Source: Beta vulgaris subsp. vulgaris
Lineage: Eukaryota > Streptophyta > Magnoliopsida > Caryophyllales > Amaranthaceae
Reading direction: 5' to 3'
Assembly (NCBI RefSeq): GCF_026745355.1
Contig: NC_079210.1
Span: 29,847,116-29,911,115 of the forward strand
DNA length: 64,000 nucleotides
The notes under the pieces were generated by a model. The model was not told the origin of the DNA. It saw only the letters and a program-made list of their open reading frames with translations, and ran no database searches. Positions 57,909-64,000 of the stretch are shown piece after piece (the first letter of the stretch is position 1; each line of letters opens with the position of its first letter). The translations under genes were made by a program, and so were the position numbers.

Positions 57909-58347
57909 TAGAAGGTGAGCAAGACCGGATATCCGGTCAATTTCACTAAAACTAGAACAGGATCCAGCCAATATTGAGATTTGAAACCCATAACTGGTTC
58001 CAAAATCGGGTACTTGTTTGCTTAATGCATATGTTGGATTTATTTTTGGGTAAGATTAGCTTTGGGTTTGGAACATTTATGAGAATTGGGCTTGTTAATA
58101 TGGGTAGTATAAACATGACATATCAATTCCAATCGCGGTTACCAAGTTCACGAAGCGGTTTCACTAGGCACCTAGACCTAGAACTGGTTCCACCATATTA
58201 GATCCCAAAAATCACGATCCAGAACCAGTTCTATCAAAGTCCCGATTTTTTGTATCAAAATTGAACCCGATATAGCCAGGTCGGGGTCTATATCTACTTG
58301 ATCCTTTACCGGTATTTGGTATCCCAAAATTTCAGCTCACCCCTAAC
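57909..58347. mobile_element. Possible hAT MITE
   Basis: Left end TAGAAGGTGAGCAAGACCGG and right end GCTCACCCCTA are imperfect inverted copies of a TAGGGGTGAGC-type hAT terminus. The interior has many GAACCGGTTC-like words. No clear 8-bp TSD. It appears to cut the 3' end of the adjacent LINE. Confidence 0.45.
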
Positions 58348-61300
58348 CATCCCTCTACTAATTTCCCTCTCGTGGGTAAGCTATTAGTAACCGCTCTCCA
58401 CACAAGATGTTTAACTTTTTGCAAGACTTTAGCTACCAAAATTTGCTTCCATAGCTTCTTCAACGGATCCCCATACGATCCCACTAAATTGCAACTTCTT
58501 CTCTCAACTTCCAAATGATACGCACTTCGAACACTGAAATCACCATTCTTCGTGTGGCACCAAGTAATAAAATCAGGACTCCCACTATCCCTACATCTAA
58601 CCTTCGATATAGTCTGCTTCTCTTCTATTGTCACAAGCCGAGATAGCTTTTCGAACCTCCACCCCACACCATCAGCATTACGCCACTCCTTCACCCTGTC
58701 GTTACAGTGATCATCAGGTGGGCTTGAAAATAGCCTACCTCCCGGGTTGGAGGGGAGCCATTTATCCTGCCAAAATTTCACACTACTTCTATCCCTTATA
58801 GTCCATCTATGCCGTGAGACAGCAAGCTTCTAGCCTCCTATGATAGATCGCCAGGTGTAACTTGAGTTATTCGAGACTTTAGCTTCCCAAAAAGACATTC
58901 TAGGAAAATACTTTCCTGTAAGAACTGTAGCTGCAAAGGAATCTGGAGTTATCATAATTCTCCAGCATTGTTTAGCTAAAAGCGCATCATTGAAAGCACT
59001 GAGATCTCGAAATACGACACCTCCTTTATCCTTCGAGAGACATAATTTGTTCCAACTTATAAGACCCATCTTTTTTTTAACTATCTTGTTAACCTTACGA
59101 AAAATTCTTACATATAGCAATCAAGCTATTCATCATACCTTTCCAACTTATAAGACCCATCTTTTTTTTAAGTATCTTGTTAACCTTACGAAAAATTCTT
59201 ACATATAGCATTCAAGCTATTCATCATACCTTTCGGAATTTTAAATTATTGTATGGCATAGGTGGGAATTGCTTGGGCCATATACTTCAGCAATACCTCT
59301 CTTCCTGCTCTTGATAAGAACCTCTCTTTCCACCCCTTGACTTTCTTTCACATTTGGTCTTGAATTACCTAGAAAACAACTTTCTTAGATCTTCCAACAT
59401 AGGTAGGAAGCCCAAGATATTTTTTGTGCTCTTCGACTGCTTGGAAATTCAACTTCGATAGAAGCGTATTCTGCAACTCAGTACATACATTCCTATTGAA
59501 AGAGATCTTCAATTTTTCCAGATTAATTTTTGAACTGAAGCTAGCTCGTACATTAATAAAATATCTGTGATAAAGTCGGTCTCTAATTTCATTTCCCGAG
59601 TGAGAACAAAGAGTATCGTCTGCAAAAAAACGAGGCATAGAAGGCACATGTCTTCCTATTTTTATTATATGTATGTGTTTCTTTGCCTTTGCATCCTGAA
59701 GCAGGGAAAAGAGACCTTCCACACAGAGAACGAATAAAAAAGGAGAGATAGAATCCCCTTGCCAGAGCCCTCGATTTGGAACAACTTCTTAGAGGGTAAG
59801 CCATTGTACATAATAGAATAAGAGGCTGAGGAGATACATTGGAAAATAAGCTCACAAACTTTTTCATCAAACCCCAATTTCTTCATCATTTTAATCAAAT
59901 TTCCATTTAACTCTGTTGTAGGCTTTGCTCATATCCAGTTTCATAACCATATGCCCATTGGCCCCCTTATTTTTTTTTCGCAGATACTGAAATAACTCAT
60001 ACGCAATAAGTACGTACTATGTAATAAGTCTACTAGGAACAAAAGCACCCTGACATTCACTAATAACATCAGGGAGGATTTTTTTAAGCCTATTAGAAAT
60101 CATTTTCGACACTAGTTTATACAATACATTACATAAACTTATGTGTCGATAATCTTTTGTAGACTCACACTCTTTCTTTTTTGGTATCAAAACAATGTGG
60201 TATAATTAATATCATCAATGGGGGGAAGCATTGTCAAGAATATCAAGCACAAATGTCAATACATCTTCACTAACCACATACTAGAATTTTTTGTAAACGA
60301 GAGCAGGCATGCCATCAGGGCTAGGTGCTTTACTTGGATGCATTTGCTTCAGGGCCTAAACAACCTCTTATCGCGTATATGGAGCACACAAATCCAAATT
60401 CATCTCCTTTGTCACCTTCGGCTGGACTGTAGCTAGCAGTTGCTGCATTTCTTCATTCTCTCCACTTGTGGAAAAGAGAGATTGAAAGTAACCAAGAAAC
60501 ACTACTTCAGCTTCCTCCTCATTTGACCTCCACACTCTCCCATCATCTTTCACTCCCTTTATGGTATTGCGTCTTCTGCGCTGATTTGCTTTGCGATGAA
60601 AAAAGCCGTGTTTTGATCTTCATCCCGAAGCCAGTCTTGATGGTTTCTCTAAGCCTAGTACACCTCCCTCTTTTTTTCCAACTCATCTATTTCACTATCC
60701 ATTCGCCTCATCTCACTAAGACTTGTTGTTGTAGGATCTTGAGTTATTAGCTCACGCATGGACATGCGGCGCTTCTTAATTTGTCGCTTAAAAGTTAAAA
60801 TCATTGGGCCGCTTCATACTCCACCCTCATAATTTGTTATCACCCATTGCAATCTTCCCTTGTACACTATTTGAAGGAACAAACTACCACTCTTTTTCAC
60901 AAGTTTCATACACTCCTCATCACGTAACCATTCTTTCTCAAATTTGAAACCCCTACGTCTCGTCTTATTGCCCGCTGCTACAATAATTTGATGCTGAATC
61001 AAGATTTTTAGAGGGAGATGATCGGATCTACGCTTGGGGAGGTGCTCCGTTTGTGAACACGAGAACATTTCCGGCCACACATCATTCATAAGTACTCTAT
61101 CAAGCTTCTCTAAGGTGTTATCCGCATCCCTATGATTGTTACTCCAAGTAAATGGATGCCCTTCAAACCACATTGAACTAAACTGGCACACATACAAGGT
61201 CTTCCAAAAGCCATCCATTTCCCTTTAATTCTTCATTGGCCCTCCCCTTTTCTCCTCATGAGCTGCTATACAATTGAAATTACCAAAGCAAAGCCACGGG

Positions 61301-61698
61301 AGTGAAACAAAAGTGCTAAGGGATTTTATTAATTCCCAAGTCTTGCTTATATTTGTTTTCTTCCTCCGAAAATCCATACATACCCGTAATTCTCCAGCTT
61401 TCACCATGCCCTTCATCTACTCGAAAGTTCATGTGGTTTAACGAGTGAGAAAGGAGGGTCATATTAATATCATCACTCCAAAACATTGCCAGCCCCCCAC
61501 TTCTGCTTCTCCCACACAGCCAACACACAAAAAATTAGTGAAGTTTAACTTTCTTTTAATCGTTTTCCACTTCCTACCTTTCAACTTTGTTTCCGAGAGG
61601 AAAACAAAGTGAGGCTTTTCCATACGAACAATGCCTTTGAGAGCATTCTCCGCCCGAGGGATCCTCAACCCTGGGCAATTCAACATAAGACCTATCAT
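58348..61698 (-). pseudogene. LINE 2 ORF2: endonuclease, RT and zf-RVT, broken
   Basis: ATG at 61698 (MIGLMLNCPGLRIPRAE). Endonuclease motifs: LSETKLKG, then FGNFNCIA where the conserved motif is GDFN (Asp replaced by Asn), and RRSDHLPLKI. RT: LGFDEKVCELIFQCISSASY and FADD at 59615-59626, then YLGLPTYVGRSKK. Next NKLCLSKDKGGVVFRDLSAF and KFWQDKWL. The zf-RVT segment ends LVWRAVTNSLPTRGKLVEGW. A 91-bp duplication (59051-59232) adds a frameshift. Confidence 0.9.
59051..59232. repeat. 91-bp tandem duplication in LINE 2
   Basis: Two copies starting TCCAACTTATAAGACCCATC, at 59051 and 59142, identical but for a few bases. 91 is not divisible by three, so it disrupts the RT frame. Confidence 0.9.
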
Positions 61699-63173
61699 TG
61701 TTGTTCTCGGGGTTGGTTCAAACCAACCTCCACTACTTGGATCAATCCCTGATCCCGTGTATCATCACACTTCACCCTATTTCTATCACCACTGCAACTA
61801 TTGTTTTCACCCAAATTAGCGTCACTTATTGTCTCCTACTTTCCATTAATAATCTCACGCATCACAACATCATCATCGGAAAATGTATTAATATGAATGG
61901 TATTATTAGTAGGAGTTATAATTAAATTGGCATTTGCACTACTCAAATCATTAGTTATACCCTTCGTCGCCTAGCTCTTTTTTCTTCCACACACTTTTTC
62001 ATCATTTGTATCATATAATCTACCAACCTAGAAAAGGGGGACATTAGGAGTTATAACATTGATGATCTTGGGAGCATGTGTCCCCACCCCCTCTTTATTT
62101 GTGTCAGCGTTGTGGTCCACCATCCCCCCACATTTTCCAACCTCATCATTAGTGTTCCCAATAACTTCATCTCTATTAATTCCCATGTCCACTACATTTC
62201 CTACATCCTTTTCATCATGTTTCCCCACCACCCCACTCGTCATATTTACACAAGGATCCACCTGCATCACTTCACCTCCCTTCCTCTCCTTCGTGCCATC
62301 ACCCACTTAAGACCCGTGGGCCTCCATTAATACACCCCATCCCTCCCATTTGCTAGAGTTAATTTTCTCTCATTGCTCGCCCCTCTTCCTTTGTCACAAA
62401 TAGAGTTCTCTTTCTTGCTTTAATGGCTAAAGCTTCCTCCTTTTTTCGAGACTTCCCTTTGAGTGGGGATGCCTTTAGCCATACCCATCTCATTATCACA
62501 TTCATCCGGCCACTCCGCATTGCAGTCCTTATCACTGTGAGCCAGAACACCACATCTCGGAAGCAAAAGTGAGGGAGGCACTCATACTTATATTTGATGG
62601 TGGTCAGCATTCCATCCTTCCATTTGATACGAGGTTTCCTTCACAAAGGTTTGAAAACATTTAGCAACACTTTCACTCTACAAAAACGGTCCAGTCCTCC
62701 AAATCCACTTCCATTACCGGTCCTAAGCAAGAGGCAATAACTTTCACCCCCGATTCTGAGCGGCAATTGAAAGGGAGATTGTAAATTCGTACCCAAAAGG
62801 GTGAGGTATTAAGGGTGACTTGCGAGGGCTGTTCATCCCCTTAAATTGCATCGAGTACTAGTAATTTATGGTCAAAACACCATGACCTCCCCTCCATTAT
62901 CTTTTCTTTGTCTTTCCAATGGAAAAATTGGAAAACCAAAGTATTTGTATCAATCGCCCTAACAACCATATTACGGTGGAGATCCCAGATTTGCGACATC
63001 GTTCGCCTGAGAGCATCCAGATTGACTGCCCTCTAAGAGATAACCTTTCCCACCAGCATGAGGGAAGTCTTCACACCAGAGTTTACAGGTTCAACGCTCC
63101 CAAGGTCAACTATTTCATTCTCCTCATCAATGATATTTAATTGCACACATCATTCTACTCATTCATCCGCCAT
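61695..63173 (-). pseudogene. LINE 2 ORF1: DUF4283 and zinc knuckle, broken
   Basis: ATG at 63173 followed almost at once by a stop (MADE, TGA). Then ENEIVDLGSVEPVNSGVKTS, NTNTLVFQFSHWKDKEKIME and NTSPFWVRIYNLPFN, typical of DUF4283. A zinc knuckle CFRCGVLAHSDKDC can be read across a frameshift (about 62510-62560). The C-terminal part ends in TGA overlapping the ORF2 ATG (ATGA at 61695-61698). Confidence 0.85.
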
Positions 63174-63432
63174 CACCACCTATAGCCGGCCGCAAAAACG
63201 GCGACACACCGTCCAGACACGTTGGGCAAGGCCCTATCTCAGGGAGAGAGAGAGAGAAGGGAACTAGGGTTTTTTTAACCACAAGTTTTTTTGTTGGAAG
63301 TTAAAACTACGGAGAAGATAATGCTCTTAATCCCTTTTTACAGAGTAAAGAAAAATACATAAGACAACCACCATGGGTAGAAGCCTTGCTTAACAGCACA
63401 ATTATAAAATCGTGGGAACCCATTTTTATATT

Positions 63433-63798
63433 GGAAAAGTTTATAAGAGAGAGCTCAACTATTACCCATATTCTTTTATAAGTTCCAATTATGGATTATT
63501 CCCTACAGGTCCCAAGTTTGCTATCTTCTGATTTTCATAGATCTTGAGTTACTTATAATCGGTTTAGAAGGTAAGATTTTTAAATGTTTACCATCTTTGA
63601 ACACTTTCAGTAAGTGACAAAGACCTATAAAATGGGACCAACATTTTTAAAAAAAAAGCTTACCTTTTAAACAATTTATAAGTAATTCAGGACTTATAAA
63701 AATCACAAGATGGTAAACTTGGGACCTGCAGGGAATAATCCATAGTTGGGACTTATAACAGAAAATGGGTAATACTTGGGCCTTCTTGTGAATTTTCC
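63433..63798. mobile_element. Foldback MULE-type MITE (366 bp)
   Basis: Arms of about 140 bp (from GGAAAAGTTTATAAG to about 63575, and about 63655-63798) are imperfect reverse complements sharing ATGGATTATTCCCT and GGTCCCAAGTTT. The flanking 9-bp TSD TTTTATATT (63424-63432, 63799-63807) is the Mutator size. The reading frame at 63647-63853 is part of the arm and not a gene. Confidence 0.88.
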
Positions 63799-63886
63799 TT
63801 TTATATTTGGATACCAATAGTTCATAATAATTTATTATGAACCCAACTAACAATAGAAAAAAAATTTGACTATAACAGGGAAACTA

Positions 63887-63955
63887 ACTAGATCATACAA
63901 AAATTGACTATATCATACAAAAATTGACTAGATCATACATAAACAGACTATACAA
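63887..63955. repeat. 20-bp tandem repeat, about three units
   Basis: Units of the form CTAGATCATACAAAAATTGA with small changes. Confidence 0.75.
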
Positions 63956-63974
63956 AAGGTTATTATATCATATA

Positions 63975-64000
63975 CTCCCTCCATCCCTCAATAGAGTGCC
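63975..64000. mobile_element. Start of a Stowaway/Mariner-like MITE cut by the window end
   Basis: TA followed by CTCCCTCCATCCCTCAATAG, the typical left terminus of Stowaway elements. The rest is outside the window. Confidence 0.6.

Larger units (their letters stand above)
58348..63173 (-). mobile_element. Second LINE retrotransposon (minus strand), 3' truncated
   Basis: ORF1 (DUF4283 plus zinc knuckle) and ORF2 (endonuclease, RT, RT zinc-binding domain) in order on the minus strand. It is broken at the 3' end within the zf-RVT domain at about 58348. The leader extends to near 63290. Stops and frameshifts throughout. Confidence 0.9.

Overview
This is a repeat-dominated stretch of a plant nuclear genome, almost certainly a eudicot. 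The evidence is GT-AG introns, Ty1-copia and Sirevirus retrotransposons, plant-type LINEs with a DUF4283 ORF1, and hAT, CACTA, MULE, Harbinger and Stowaway DNA elements. I cannot name the species. Only one gene looks intact: an eight-exon, minus-strand gene (16426 down to 9979) for a 364-residue SAM-dependent methyltransferase. Almost everything else is transposable-element (TE) sequence or broken gene pieces.

Layout. 1-3740: minus-strand LINE running off the left edge. 3770-6890: non-coding, with a microsatellite and two GC-rich hairpins. 6895-8900: LTR remnants of two copia-type families around an RNase H fragment. 8908-9286: a 193-bp tandem duplication. 9979-16426: the methyltransferase gene. 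16648-18990: a back-to-back inverted pair of Harbinger-like elements made of decamer arrays, starting about 220 bp upstream of the methyltransferase start codon. 19806-33776: a degenerate minus-strand copia element (gag to RNase H), split by a 2.86-kb solo LTR. A 1.77-kb block (LTR end, PPT region and a syntaxin-71-like gene fragment) sits at both sides, 12.2 kb apart, so this region is a partial tandem duplication.

33817-50787: a hAT-type element (8-bp target-site duplication, TSD, GTCGAACC). It contains a 12.3-kb Sirevirus-like copia (5-bp TSD ACATT), whose 5' LTR contains a 1.58-kb CACTA element (3-bp TSD ACG). All three sets of boundaries can be read directly. 50796-53276: an ABCA-type transporter pseudogene exon interrupted by a 1.05-kb hAT element. 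53659-56903: a PMD (plant mobile domain) coding fragment interrupted by a second CACTA element and fused tail-to-tail to a truncated MULE transposase gene with a FAR1-like N-terminus. 57909-58347: a possible hAT MITE. 58350-63173: a second minus-strand LINE. 63433-63798: a foldback MULE MITE. The window ends inside another MITE.

The nesting gives a relative insertion order. Many copies of coding sequence carry single-base indels, including differences between the two LTRs of one element, so some frameshifts may be assembly errors rather than biology.
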